Source: an uncultured Dietzia sp. (GTDB taxonomy: Bacteria > Actinomycetota > Actinomycetes > Mycobacteriales > Mycobacteriaceae). From it: DNA of 64,000 nt. The stretch covers positions 1 to 64,000 of the forward strand of contig NZ_CALMYY010000011.1 in NCBI RefSeq assembly GCF_937873725.1, read 5' to 3'. This document shows, piece by piece, positions 6,761-15,790 of this stretch. The notes beneath the pieces were generated by a model. It was not told the DNA's origin, ran no database searches, and was given only the letters and a program-made list of their open reading frames with translations. Position 1 is the stretch's first letter, and each line of letters starts with the position of its first letter. The position numbers were made by a program, and so were the translations under genes.

Positions 6761-7695
6761 CCGGCACCGGGCGGAGCGGGCCGGTGCCCCGGCCCGGCGA
6801 CGTGACCGGCGTTCCGCACCCCGGCTGGATGGATCCGCTCATGGCGGCGTGCACCGACGGCAGCTTCGACGGGCTGCTGCCCAGGCGCAGGCCCCCGGAG
6901 GACCGCGGGCCCAACGAGGTGGGGCGCCCGCACCGCGACGCCGCCGTGTTGGTGCTGTTCTCCGGTTCCGCGGATGCGCCGGGCCCGACGCCCCCGGAGG
7001 ACGCCCGCGTCCTGCTCACCCACCGCGCGCCCACGCTGCGCAGCCACTCGGGACAGGTCTCGTTCCCCGGCGGCGGGGTCGACCCCACCGACAGCGGCCC
7101 GGTCGAGGCCGCGCTGCGCGAGGCGTGGGAGGAGACGGGACTTGAGGCCTCGGGCGTGGATGTGCTCGCGGTGCTGCCCGAGCTGTACATCCCCGTCTCC
7201 AACTACTCGGTGGCCCCGGTGCTGGGGTACTGGCGCGAACCGATGGAGGTGGGGGTCGTGGACGCCGGCGAGACCTCGCGCGTCATGACGGTGCCGGTGG
7301 GCGAGCTCCTCGACCCGGCCAACCGCTTCCTGCTGCGGCACTCCACGGGGTGGACCGGACCGGCGTTCCTCCACGACGACCTGGTGGTGTGGGGCTTCAC
7401 CGCCGGGATCATCGCGGCGATGTTCCACTCCGCCGGCTGGGACCTGGACTGGGACACCACCGACATCCGCGACCTCGAGGAGACGCTGGCGGCCTCGGCG
7501 AACGGTGAGCGGTACCGGATGTCGGCGGAGGAGGCGCGACGGGAGTCCTCCGACCCGCTGGCGGACCGGACGGTCGCCGGGGTGCCGGGAGCCCGGTCCG
7601 CCTTCCCGGACGCGGCCCCCGCCACCGCCGTCCCTGCCACCGCCGAGGAGCCGCTCGACCTGCCCGCCGACAACCCCCGCAGGGGATACCGGTGA
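6757..7695 (+). CDS. Nudix hydrolase, CoA-pyrophosphatase-like
   Basis: A 312-residue Nudix protein. The Nudix box starts at GGGVDPTDSGPVEAALREAW and continues EETGL, with the catalytic REAWEETG core intact. Upstream, LRSHSGQVSFPGG is the UPF0035 signature typical of coenzyme A diphosphatases (NudL group), which cleave CoA into 3',5'-ADP and phosphopantetheine. GTG at 6757 overlaps the previous stop by 4 nt. Beyond ~250 residues the C-terminus becomes Ala/Pro-rich and is probably disordered. It occupies the Rv3672c position. CoA hydrolysis is inferred from the UPF0035 motif, not proven. Confidence 0.88.
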   Translation: MTGTGRSGPVPRPGDVTGVPHPGWMDPLMAACTDGSFDGLLPRRRPPEDRGPNEVGRPHRDAAVLVLFSGSADAPGPTPPEDARVLLTHRAPTLRSHSGQVSFPGGGVDPTDSGPVEAALREAWEETGLEASGVDVLAVLPELYIPVSNYSVAPVLGYWREPMEVGVVDAGETSRVMTVPVGELLDPANRFLLRHSTGWTGPAFLHDDLVVWGFTAGIIAAMFHSAGWDLDWDTTDIRDLEETLAASANGERYRMSAEEARRESSDPLADRTVAGVPGARSAFPDAAPATAVPATAEEPLDLPADNPRRGYR

Positions 7696-8888
7696 CGGGC
7701 TCGCAGTGGCTCGACTTCGCGCTCTACGCCCTCGCCGCGGCCGCGGCGATCTCCGGCTGGATCAACGGCGCCGCCGCCTCGGGATTCGCGCTGCTGGGCG
7801 TGGGCATCGGCGCCACCTCGGGGCTTCTCGTCGCGCCCCACCTGGTCCGCGAGATCGACGCGCCGGTGGGTCGGCTCGTGGCGGGGCTCGCGATCATCGC
7901 GGTGATGGTGATCGTCGGCCAGGTCGCCGGTGTGACCATCGGTCGCGCCGCCCGACGCTACATCTCCGGCACGGGGGCCAAGCTCCTCGACAGCACGGTC
8001 GGCGCCGTGTTCCAGGCCGCGGCCGTGCTGCTCGTGGCGTGGCTCGTGGCCGTCCCGATCGCGGCCCAGGAGGGCCCCGGCCCGGGCAAGGCGGTGCGGG
8101 GGTCCTCGGTGTTGGCCAAGATCGACGACGTCGCGCCCGAGCAACTGCAGAAGATCCCCGCCGCGTTCACCGCCATGCTCGGCACCACCGGGTTCCCGGA
8201 CATCCTCGGCCCGTTCGGCACCACCCCCATGCAGGAGGTCGCGCCGCCGGACCCGGTTCTCGCCGGATCCGAGGTGGTGGCGAGGGTGGAGCCGTCGGTG
8301 CTCAAGATCCTGGGCCGGGCGGAGTCCTGCAGCCGGGCGCTCGAGGGGTCGGGCTTCGTGGCCGCCCCCGGGCTCGTCATGACCAACGCGCACGTGGTGG
8401 CGGGCACCGGCTCGGTGAGGGTCGTGGTCGGTGACGAGGAGCTGGACGCCAACGTGGTGGTCTACGACCCGCGGGTCGACATCGCCGTCCTCCGCGTGCC
8501 CGGTCTGGAGGCGCCGGTGCTGACCTTCGCCGAGCGGCGGTCCCGGACCGGCGACGACGCTGTTGTGGTGGGCTTCCCCGGGAACGGCCCCTTCCGGGCG
8601 GACTCGGCCCGGATCCGGGAGCGGGTGACGCTGCGTGGTCCGGACATCTACCGCGAGCAGACCGTCGAGCGCGAGGTGTACATCCTCCGGGGCATGGTCC
8701 GCGAGGGCAACTCGGGCGGGCCGCTGATCACACCGGAGGGCGAGGTCGTGGGTGTGGTGTTCGGCGCCGCGATGGATGCCGCCGACACCGGGTACGCGCT
8801 CACCGTCGAGCAGGTGTTGCCACAGCTGGAGGCGGCGGTGGCCTCGGTGTCGCCGGTCGGCACGGGCTCCTGCGTGGGGGCCCGCTGA
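7692..8888 (+). CDS. marP: MarP-type membrane serine protease
   Basis: A periplasmic trypsin-fold protease anchored by a CvpA-like four-helix membrane domain (residues ~5-125). The catalytic triad is complete: His234 (TNAHVV), Asp263 (DPRVDIAVLR) and Ser341 (REGNSGGPL). Cys213 and Cys394 match the regulatory disulfide of M. tuberculosis MarP (Rv3671c), a protease needed for acid and oxidative stress tolerance. The length, 398 residues, is also that of MarP (about 397). GTG at 7692 overlaps the Nudix stop by 4 nt; it is the last gene of the nth operon and is followed by a repeat-rich intergenic region. Confidence 0.93.
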   Translation: MTGSQWLDFALYALAAAAAISGWINGAAASGFALLGVGIGATSGLLVAPHLVREIDAPVGRLVAGLAIIAVMVIVGQVAGVTIGRAARRYISGTGAKLLDSTVGAVFQAAAVLLVAWLVAVPIAAQEGPGPGKAVRGSSVLAKIDDVAPEQLQKIPAAFTAMLGTTGFPDILGPFGTTPMQEVAPPDPVLAGSEVVARVEPSVLKILGRAESCSRALEGSGFVAAPGLVMTNAHVVAGTGSVRVVVGDEELDANVVVYDPRVDIAVLRVPGLEAPVLTFAERRSRTGDDAVVVGFPGNGPFRADSARIRERVTLRGPDIYREQTVEREVYILRGMVREGNSGGPLITPEGEVVGVVFGAAMDAADTGYALTVEQVLPQLEAAVASVSPVGTGSCVGAR

Positions 8889-8921
8889 CCCAGGGGCTGC
8901 GAGCCCTCCTCCCCGAGACAA

Positions 8922-8974
8922 GCGCTGCCTCCCGGCTTGCGCTGCCTCCCCGGCTTGCGCTGCCTCCCCGGCTT
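8922..8974 (+). repeat. tandem 18-bp repeat, three copies
   Basis: The unit gcgctgcctccccggctt occurs at 8922-8938 (one C shorter), 8939-8956 and 8957-8974. It leads directly into the palindrome at 8975-9005. Partial reverse complements follow at 9028-9100. Confidence 0.85.
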
Positions 8975-9005
8975 GCGCTGGCGGAATGGTCCATTCCCGC
9001 AGCGC
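8975..9005. repeat. palindrome with GGTCCA core
   Basis: gcgctg (8975-8980) pairs with cagcgc (9000-9005), and GGAATGG/CCATTCC (8983-8989 and 8991-8997) pairs around one base. Similar palindromes with a GGTCCA-type centre are at 42593-42623 and 57431-57461. Confidence 0.75.
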
Positions 9006-9041
9006 GACCCCGGTAATCGCGTGCAGAGAGGCAGCGCAGGT

Positions 9042-9100
9042 CGGAGGGGCAGCGTACGCCGCGGGGCGGAGGGGCAGCGTACGCCGCGGGGCGGAGGGGC
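9042..9100 (+). repeat. 25-bp tandem repeat, 2.4 copies
   Basis: The unit begins cggaggggcagcgtacgcc and occurs at 9042-9066, 9067-9091 and partly at 9092-9100. Its core cggaggggcagcgta also forms the array at 42660-42746. The array ends at the stop of the EphE-like gene. Confidence 0.85.
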
Positions 9101-9108
9101 CGGGTGCG

Positions 9109-10095
9109 CTAGCCGGGCGGACCGGACGGGGGTCCGCTCACGCGCCGGGCGAAGTCCACGATCAGCCGGGACGTCGCGGCCGGGGATTCCATCGCGGGGT
9201 AGTGGCCGGCCCCGGGGACGAGCTCGGCGTGGAAATCGCGGGCCCACCGGGCGGACGCGCGCACCGTCTCAGGCCGGATGAACGTGTCCTCGGCGCCGCT
9301 GATGCCCAGCACCGGCTGGTCCACCACGCGGGAGACGGTACGCCGGAAGTCGCGACCGTCGGGGCGGAGCTGGCTGCGGACCATCCAGCGCCGACTCTCC
9401 AGCGACAGGTGCGCGACCTTGGGGATGAGCATGGCCCGCCGGAGCAGCGCGGCGGACTCGCGGAAGTCGGCGGTCTCCGGCCAGGACCGCCCGGAGCGGG
9501 CTCGGAGCGTGTCCTCGACCGCCGCCGCGCCGTTCGCGGTGAGCCGGCGTTCGGGCAGGCGGGGGGCCTGGTCCGCCAGGAGGCGGGGGGCCAGGGCGCG
9601 GCGCTGCACGGGGTCGCGGAGCGCGGCGTGGCGGGTGGCGAGCGGGTGGGGGGAGCCGACGACGACGAGGCCCCGCACCGCGCGCGGCCGCCGGTACGCA
9701 GCGGTCCACGCGACGAATCCGCCCTCCCCCTGCCCCACGATCACCGCGGAGGAGTGCCCGAGAGCGCGGATCAGGTTGGTGATGTCGGCGGACAGCGTCC
9801 AGGCGTCGTACCCCCTCGGCGGCTTGTCCGAGTCGCCGTGACCGCGCAGGTCCACGGCCACCGCGTGGAAGCCCGCCTCGGCGAGCGCGACCATGGGCGC
9901 GCGCATGGTCCACCAGATGCCGTCCAGGCCGTGGATCAGCACGACCAGCGGCGGGAGCACCCCGGGGACCGTGTCGGCCGGCAGGGACTCCGCCACATGG
10001 AGGCGGATTCCGTTGGCCGAGACGTCACGATGCCGCCACGGCCCGTCGATCCTGACTATCGACGGGTCGGGCGGCCTGTGACCGGGAGTCTTCAG
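9109..10095 (-). CDS. EphE-like alpha/beta hydrolase with probable CTG start
   Basis: Alpha/beta-hydrolase-fold protein at the position of M. tuberculosis ephE (Rv3670). The oxyanion loop IHGLDGIWW, DLRGHGDSDKPP, the acid loop SGAEDTFIRP and the His motif VPGAGHYPAME are present. However, the nucleophile elbow reads VGQGEGG, with Gly where Asp or Ser is expected, so classical epoxide hydrolysis is doubtful. The conserved N-terminus (SIVRIDGPWRHRDVSANGIRLHV) precedes the first GTG at 9996 and has no ATG/GTG/TTG. A CTG at 10095 overlaps the upstream stop as CTGA and gives 328 residues, close to the EphE length. The conservative alternative is GTG 9996. It is coupled to the holin-like gene. Confidence 0.75.
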   Translation of the reverse strand: MKTPGHRPPDPSIVRIDGPWRHRDVSANGIRLHVAESLPADTVPGVLPPLVVLIHGLDGIWWTMRAPMVALAEAGFHAVAVDLRGHGDSDKPPRGYDAWTLSADITNLIRALGHSSAVIVGQGEGGFVAWTAAYRRPRAVRGLVVVGSPHPLATRHAALRDPVQRRALAPRLLADQAPRLPERRLTANGAAAVEDTLRARSGRSWPETADFRESAALLRRAMLIPKVAHLSLESRRWMVRSQLRPDGRDFRRTVSRVVDQPVLGISGAEDTFIRPETVRASARWARDFHAELVPGAGHYPAMESPAATSRLIVDFARRVSGPPSGPPG

Positions 10096-10607
10096 CGGGT
10101 CGCGGCGGGCAGGGGGGTCTCGGTCGTGCGGACCGTCCCGGGCCTGGGCTCGGCACCGGTGGGCATCGCCAGCTTGAGGTCCGACACCGAGTCGATCGTG
10201 CGCTGCGGCTTACGGATCTTCTTGACCTTGCGGTAGCCCAGCAACCCGAACAGCGCGGCCAGGAGCACCAGGACCACAAACACGATGAGGAAGCCCATCC
10301 AGTCCCACGTCTTGGTGCCGAACCACATCGAGATGAGCTTGGCCCACATGAACACGAACGGGAAGAACGACATGAGGAGCAGGACCAGCGCGGCGACGAA
10401 GAAGCCGGACCCCGTGGCGGCCTTCTTGACCTGCTCGGCCACCTCGGTCTTGGCGAGCTCGATCTCCGCCCGCAGCAGCGTCGACACCTGGGTCGAGGCG
10501 TTCTTGACCAGGGTTCCGATGCTGGCGTCGCCCCGGCCGATCGAGTCCGCGTCATGCAGAGGGATCGAGGCCCCGGTCGGCGTGTGGGTTCCCTGGGCGT
10601 GGCTCAC
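10092..10607 (-). CDS. holin-like (superfamily III) small membrane protein
   Basis: A 171-residue membrane protein resembling actinobacterial 'phage holin family' proteins (Rv3669 position). A hydrophilic N-terminus with an amphipathic helix (LVKNASTQVSTLLRAEIELA) is followed by two membrane segments (FFVAALVLLLMSFFPFVFMW and a segment around FLIVFVVLVLLAALFGLLGY), then a basic region RKVKKIRKP. GTG at 10607 was chosen because GGAGG lies 7 nt upstream; a longer upstream frame lacks any such site. The stop overlaps the probable CTG start of the EphE-like gene. There is no sign of prophage around it; the name reflects fold similarity only, and its role is unknown. Confidence 0.75.
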   Translation of the reverse strand: MSHAQGTHTPTGASIPLHDADSIGRGDASIGTLVKNASTQVSTLLRAEIELAKTEVAEQVKKAATGSGFFVAALVLLLMSFFPFVFMWAKLISMWFGTKTWDWMGFLIVFVVLVLLAALFGLLGYRKVKKIRKPQRTIDSVSDLKLAMPTGAEPRPGTVRTTETPLPAATR

Positions 10608-10688
10608 GGTTGTTCCTCCATTGTCAGGCGACGGATGCACCGCCGTCCATCGTGCCACGACACGTGGCTGCCTTCACCCGCTACCCGG

Positions 10689-12656
<1,968 letters not shown>

Positions 12657-12727
12657 CAGCAGCTCTCCTCGTGGTTGGGTTCACGGCGGCCGGAGTCGAC
12701 ACGGCGGGGACGACCGGACCGTTTGCG

Positions 12728-12743
12728 TGTGAGCGTAGTCACA
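12728..12743. promoter_or_regulatory. CRP operator upstream of acs
   Basis: TGTGAGCGTAGTCACA is a perfect TGTGA-N6-TCACA palindrome, the binding consensus of Crp/GlxR regulators, centred about 79 bp upstream of the acs start codon. Confidence 0.85.
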
Positions 12744-12811
12744 TGGACGATGCTGCGGTCGGCAACGCACCCGACGGGGGGACCAGGGGGTGAGCGAGGG
12801 GGCCGGCCCGG

Positions 12812-13387
12812 TCAGGCGTCGTCGGTCGGCGCCGATCCGCCGCGATCGACTCCGGGCTCGTCGGCCGGCCGGGCCCCGCTCGCCGGCGGCGTCGCCGACG
12901 CCTCGTTCGCGGACCTCGTCGTCGTCGCGGTCGTCGTCTCCTCCGTGGTCTGCGTCTCGGTCTTCTTCCCGGGCGCGGGCGGGGTGGTCTTCTTCCCGGG
13001 CGCGACCTCGGGCTCGGCGGGCGGATCCGGCTCGGGCTCGGGCTCGGGCGCGGCGGTCTCGCGCCCGCCGTCCTGCGGTTCGATGCCGTAGTGCTCGAGC
13101 AGCGTGGACTCCTGGTCGGGGGTCAGCCCGTCCTCGGTGCGATCGGGACGCGGGGAGTCCCGGATGACCGAGCGCGTGTGGTCCAGGTGGAGCTCCTCGT
13201 CGAGGAGCCGGGCGCCGTGGAGCGGCACGATCGCGTCGGAGGAGAAGATCCCCGTCGAGACGGTCGCGAACGTGATCTTTCCGGTGGCGTCGTCGACGTA
13301 CACCTGCCGCACCGCGCCGATCTTCGTCCCCGTGGAGTCGAAGGCGGTCGCGTCCAGCAGCGCGTCGAGCTGATCCTTGAGCGTCAC
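12812..13387 (-). CDS. PRC-barrel domain protein with Pro/Thr-rich tail
   Basis: A 191-residue protein. Residues ~5-75 form a PRC-barrel (AFDSTGTKIGAVRQVYVDDA, then ITFATVSTGIF and DAIVPLHGARL). This beta-barrel is found in ribosome-maturation factors and in many stress-associated actinobacterial proteins. From about residue 105 the chain is low-complexity Pro/Glu/Thr/Lys with PGKKT repeats (APGKKTTPPAPGKKTE). ATG at 13387 is the natural start. The function cannot be assigned. A short palindrome (GCTGAT-TAC-ATCAGC, 13437-13451) lies 50 bp upstream and could be an operator. Confidence 0.8.
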   Translation of the reverse strand: MTLKDQLDALLDATAFDSTGTKIGAVRQVYVDDATGKITFATVSTGIFSSDAIVPLHGARLLDEELHLDHTRSVIRDSPRPDRTEDGLTPDQESTLLEHYGIEPQDGGRETAAPEPEPEPDPPAEPEVAPGKKTTPPAPGKKTETQTTEETTTATTTRSANEASATPPASGARPADEPGVDRGGSAPTDDA

Positions 13388-13530
13388 GGGGTCTCCGGGG
13401 TCGTCGGTGGGCGGGCTCGGGCGGTCCCGGGCGTACGCTGATTACATCAGCTCGACATCGGTTGAGGGTGCCGATCCGCCCACGTGTCGGTGGTTTCCGG
13501 TGCGTGAAACGGCGGGCGGGGGCGGGTCGG

Positions 13531-13536
13531 TAACCT
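13531..13536 (+). promoter_or_regulatory. -10 hexamer TAACCT of a leaderless promoter
   Basis: TAACCT ends 7 nt before the GTG at 13544, without a Shine-Dalgarno sequence. Confidence 0.55.
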
Positions 13537-13543
13537 CGACCGC

Positions 13544-14302
13544 GTGACCCCTCGTGCCCAGGACCCCCTCGCCCCGCTGGTCGCCCTCCCGGGGGTGGCC
13601 GAGTCGTCCGAGGCTGCCCGGGCGGCCCTCGCCACGGTGCACCGCCACCCCGCCAACCGCCGCGGGTGGCCGACGACCGCGGCCGAGTCCGTCCTGCGCG
13701 GGGCGCGGGCCTCGGCCGGCGTGGAGGGCGCGTCGGTGCGGCTGGACGCGGACGGGGAACACGACGAGGTGCTCACCGCCGCGCTGCGGGTCGCCGGCGA
13801 GCTGACCGGCGAGTCGCTCGAACGGGCCGTCGCGGTGTGGACCCGGTCCCCGCTCCAGGAATTGGCCCACCTGCACCTGCTGGCGGCGTCCGGTCCGGAG
13901 GTCCACGCGGAGGCCCTCGGGCGGCCCCGACCCGAGCCGGGGGTGGCGGAGCGGCTCCAGGGGCTCGCCGAACTCGTCACCGGTGGGACCGGGGTGCCCG
14001 CTCCGGTCCTCGCGGCGGTGGTCCTGGGCGAGTTGTCGGGACTGCGGCCGTTCGGGTCCGGTGACGGGCTCGTGGCCCGGGCCGCATTTCGCCTGGTCAC
14101 CGTGTCCACCGGGCTGGATCCCCATTGCCTGGGCGTGCCGGAGGTGACCTTCTATCGGGACCCCGGCGCGCACCGGGCGGCCTTGGACGGATTCGTCTCC
14201 GGCACCGAGGAGGGGGTCGCGGCGTGGATCCGCCACTGCTGCGGCGCGCTGGAGGCCGGCGCGCGGGAGGCCACCTCGATCGCCGACGCGGCAGGGGCCT
14301 GA
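13544..14302 (+). CDS. Fic-like protein with degenerate active-site motif
   Basis: A 252-residue protein found beside the HAD phosphatase gene, as Rv3662c is in M. tuberculosis. The segment AESVLRGARASAGVEGA and the later ELSGLRPFGSGDGLVARAAF resemble a Fic domain, whose active motif is HxFx(D/E)GNGRxxR. Here the catalytic His is replaced by Arg (RPFGSGDGLVAR), and the GNGR core reads GDGL. AMPylation activity is therefore unlikely; a structural or inhibitor-like role is possible. The link to Fic is my inference from motif position and spacing. GTG at 13544 is preceded by a leaderless -10 hexamer. Confidence 0.65.
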   Translation: MTPRAQDPLAPLVALPGVAESSEAARAALATVHRHPANRRGWPTTAAESVLRGARASAGVEGASVRLDADGEHDEVLTAALRVAGELTGESLERAVAVWTRSPLQELAHLHLLAASGPEVHAEALGRPRPEPGVAERLQGLAELVTGGTGVPAPVLAAVVLGELSGLRPFGSGDGLVARAAFRLVTVSTGLDPHCLGVPEVTFYRDPGAHRAALDGFVSGTEEGVAAWIRHCCGALEAGAREATSIADAAGA

Positions 14303-14674
14303 CGAGCGAATGGCGGGCCGGCGCCGGGCCGACCCGCCAACTCACTGCGGTTCCATCGAGAGATCCGGGTACCAAGCGTCCTGTGGTCCGCCGTGTCGCC
14401 GGTCCGGGACGACCGTCGGTGACGGCCGGCGCGGACCCACGGCTGGTGTTGCCTCTCGGGCGTCATCCGTCGCGTGGGTTCCGGAATGTCGATGACGGTG
14501 GTGTGGGGCGGGGGGCCGCGGCTTCTCTTCCGCCGCGTCCCTGGCGTCTTTGCCACCGTCCCCCGAGCATGCCGCCCGGGGCACGGTGCGGGCGATGGTG
14601 CGACCCCACAAGGATCGCCGGCGGTCTTGGGTCGTTCCGGCCATGGCGACTTGTTGGGTTCCTGCCGGGTGAGG
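14303..14674. other. 372-bp gap without recognisable gene
   Basis: This lies between the convergent Fic-like and HAD genes. No frame shows a convincing start, composition or family resemblance. A weak inverted stretch follows the Fic-like stop, but no clear terminator with a T tract is visible. It holds nothing I can name. Confidence 0.6.
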
Positions 14675-15514
14675 TCAGTCGTGCCGGCGGGAGTCGCGGG
14701 CGAACGACACCACGGCCGCCAGGATCGCGACCGCGATCGACGTGAGCCCGACGATCGGGCCGGACGCGCGCTCGAGGGTGGGCAGGAGCGGGGTCGGGTT
14801 CTCGAAGGTCAGGATCGGCCACCCCCGGGACAGCGCCTCGCGGCGCAGGGCCCTGTCCGGGTTGATCACGGTGGGATGGCCCACGAGCTCGAGCATCGGC
14901 ATGTCGGTGGAGGAGTCCGAGTAGGCGTAGGAGCCGTCGAGGTCGTACCCGTACCGGTCGGCGAACCCGCAAATCGCCTCGGCCTTACCGGTGCCCTGGC
15001 AGTAGAACTCGATCGATCCGCCGTACCGACCTTCGGCGTCGAGGGCCATCCGCGTGCCCGCGTAGTGGTCGACCCCCAGCATCCGCGCGATCGGCGCCAC
15101 CAGTTCCTCGCCGGATGCCGAGACGATCACCAGGTCGTGCCCGAGCGCCCGGTGCTCGGCGAGCAGTTCCTGGGCCTCGGCGTAAACCGTCGGGGAGACC
15201 GTCTCGGTGAGCGCCTCGGTGGCGATCCGTTCGACCTCCGCCGGTTCCCATCCCTTGGTGGCGGTGGCCATGGCCTGGCGGACCTTGACCATCTGGTCGT
15301 CGTCCGCATCGGAGAGGCTGTAGGCGAGCTGGGTATATGCCAGGTCGATGATCGACCGGCGGGAGAGCAGTCCCTCGCCGAGGAAGGACTTGTTGAACGC
15401 GAACACCGACGAGGTGGCGATGATGGTCTTGTCGAGGTCGAAGAACGCGGCGATCCGGCCCGGTCGGTTGGTTGACCGAGGGCCCTGGCGGCGGTGGGCG
15501 GTCACACCGGTCAC
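14675..15514 (-). CDS. HAD-IB family phosphatase with C-terminal membrane segment
   Basis: A 279-residue haloacid-dehalogenase hydrolase of the SerB-like IB subfamily (Rv3661 position). Motif I is AAFFDLDKTII (nucleophile Asp in DLDKT), motif II is VIVSASGEEL, and motif III/IV is YAYSDSSTDMPMLELVG. The last ~20 residues (IVGLTSIAVAILAAVVSFA) form a membrane anchor. GTG at 15514 was chosen because AAGGA lies 7 nt upstream; the frame continues upstream through the 6C RNA promoter without support. Substrates of this subgroup include phosphoserine and lysophospholipids; none is proven here. Confidence 0.85.
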   Translation of the reverse strand: MTGVTAHRRQGPRSTNRPGRIAAFFDLDKTIIATSSVFAFNKSFLGEGLLSRRSIIDLAYTQLAYSLSDADDDQMVKVRQAMATATKGWEPAEVERIATEALTETVSPTVYAEAQELLAEHRALGHDLVIVSASGEELVAPIARMLGVDHYAGTRMALDAEGRYGGSIEFYCQGTGKAEAICGFADRYGYDLDGSYAYSDSSTDMPMLELVGHPTVINPDRALRREALSRGWPILTFENPTPLLPTLERASGPIVGLTSIAVAILAAVVSFARDSRRHD

Positions 15515-15544
15515 GATACGGTCCTTGCCTTTGTTTCGCCCACA

Positions 15545-15560
15545 AGTGATACTTATCACG
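15545..15560. promoter_or_regulatory. candidate CRP operator at the 6C RNA promoter
   Basis: AGTGATACTTATCACG keeps the core GTGA-N6-TCAC perfectly and differs from TGTGA-N6-TCACA only at the outermost base on each side. It sits just upstream of the TACATA hexamer at 15565-15570, over the expected -35 region. Confidence 0.6.
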
Positions 15561-15575
15561 CTCTTACATAGAGCA

Positions 15576-15672
15576 TCCCCCGAGAGAAGCCCGGATCGTC
15601 CCCCCACGGTCCGGGTGTTGTGTAGGACCGAGAAGCCGCGGCGCCCCCCTGCTGCGGCTTCTCGGCATTTCG
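15576..15672 (+). ncRNA. 6C RNA (B11 small RNA)
   Basis: Two hairpins carry the defining C-rich loops of the actinobacterial 6C RNA. Hairpin 1 has arms 15590-15599 and 15606-15615 around a loop of exactly six C (15600-15605). Hairpin 2 has perfect 12-bp arms 15628-15639 and 15654-15665, with six C at 15644-15649 in its loop, and doubles as the terminator. The location between the HAD gene and ssd is where M. tuberculosis carries B11/6C (between Rv3661 and Rv3660c), on the same strand as ssd. A TACATA hexamer at 15565-15570 is the likely -10. Family members regulate targets by pairing through the C loops. The exact ends are estimated. Confidence 0.9.
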
Positions 15673-15700
15673 CGGCATTTCATCGCCTCGTCCGGCGCGC

Positions 15701-15728
15701 TCTCCACAGGCCGTGGTCTCTCCACAGG
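15701..15728 (+). repeat. direct repeat tctccacagg upstream of ssd
   Basis: tctccacagg occurs at 15701-15710 and 15719-15728, 18 bp apart start to start, 60-90 bp before the ssd start. It shares the TCCACAG core with the repeats before the DUF559 gene at 3.05 kb. Function unknown. Confidence 0.5.
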
Positions 15729-15790
15729 CGGCGCCGCGATCGCGCTCCGGGGCGGCGCCCGCCTTCCGGCCGGGGGCCACTCTGGTCCCC

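Noticed and set aside
9042-9100. Possible CRISPR array
   Set aside because: The units are directly abutting G-rich repeats without unique spacers, and no cas genes are near.
10092-10607. Prophage remnant suggested by the holin-like gene
   Set aside because: It is syntenic with Rv3669 in mycobacteria and no other phage genes are present.
14342-14644. 100-residue minus-strand frame in the gap between the Fic-like and HAD genes
   Set aside because: No start signal, no family resemblance, and composition typical of a random high-GC frame.
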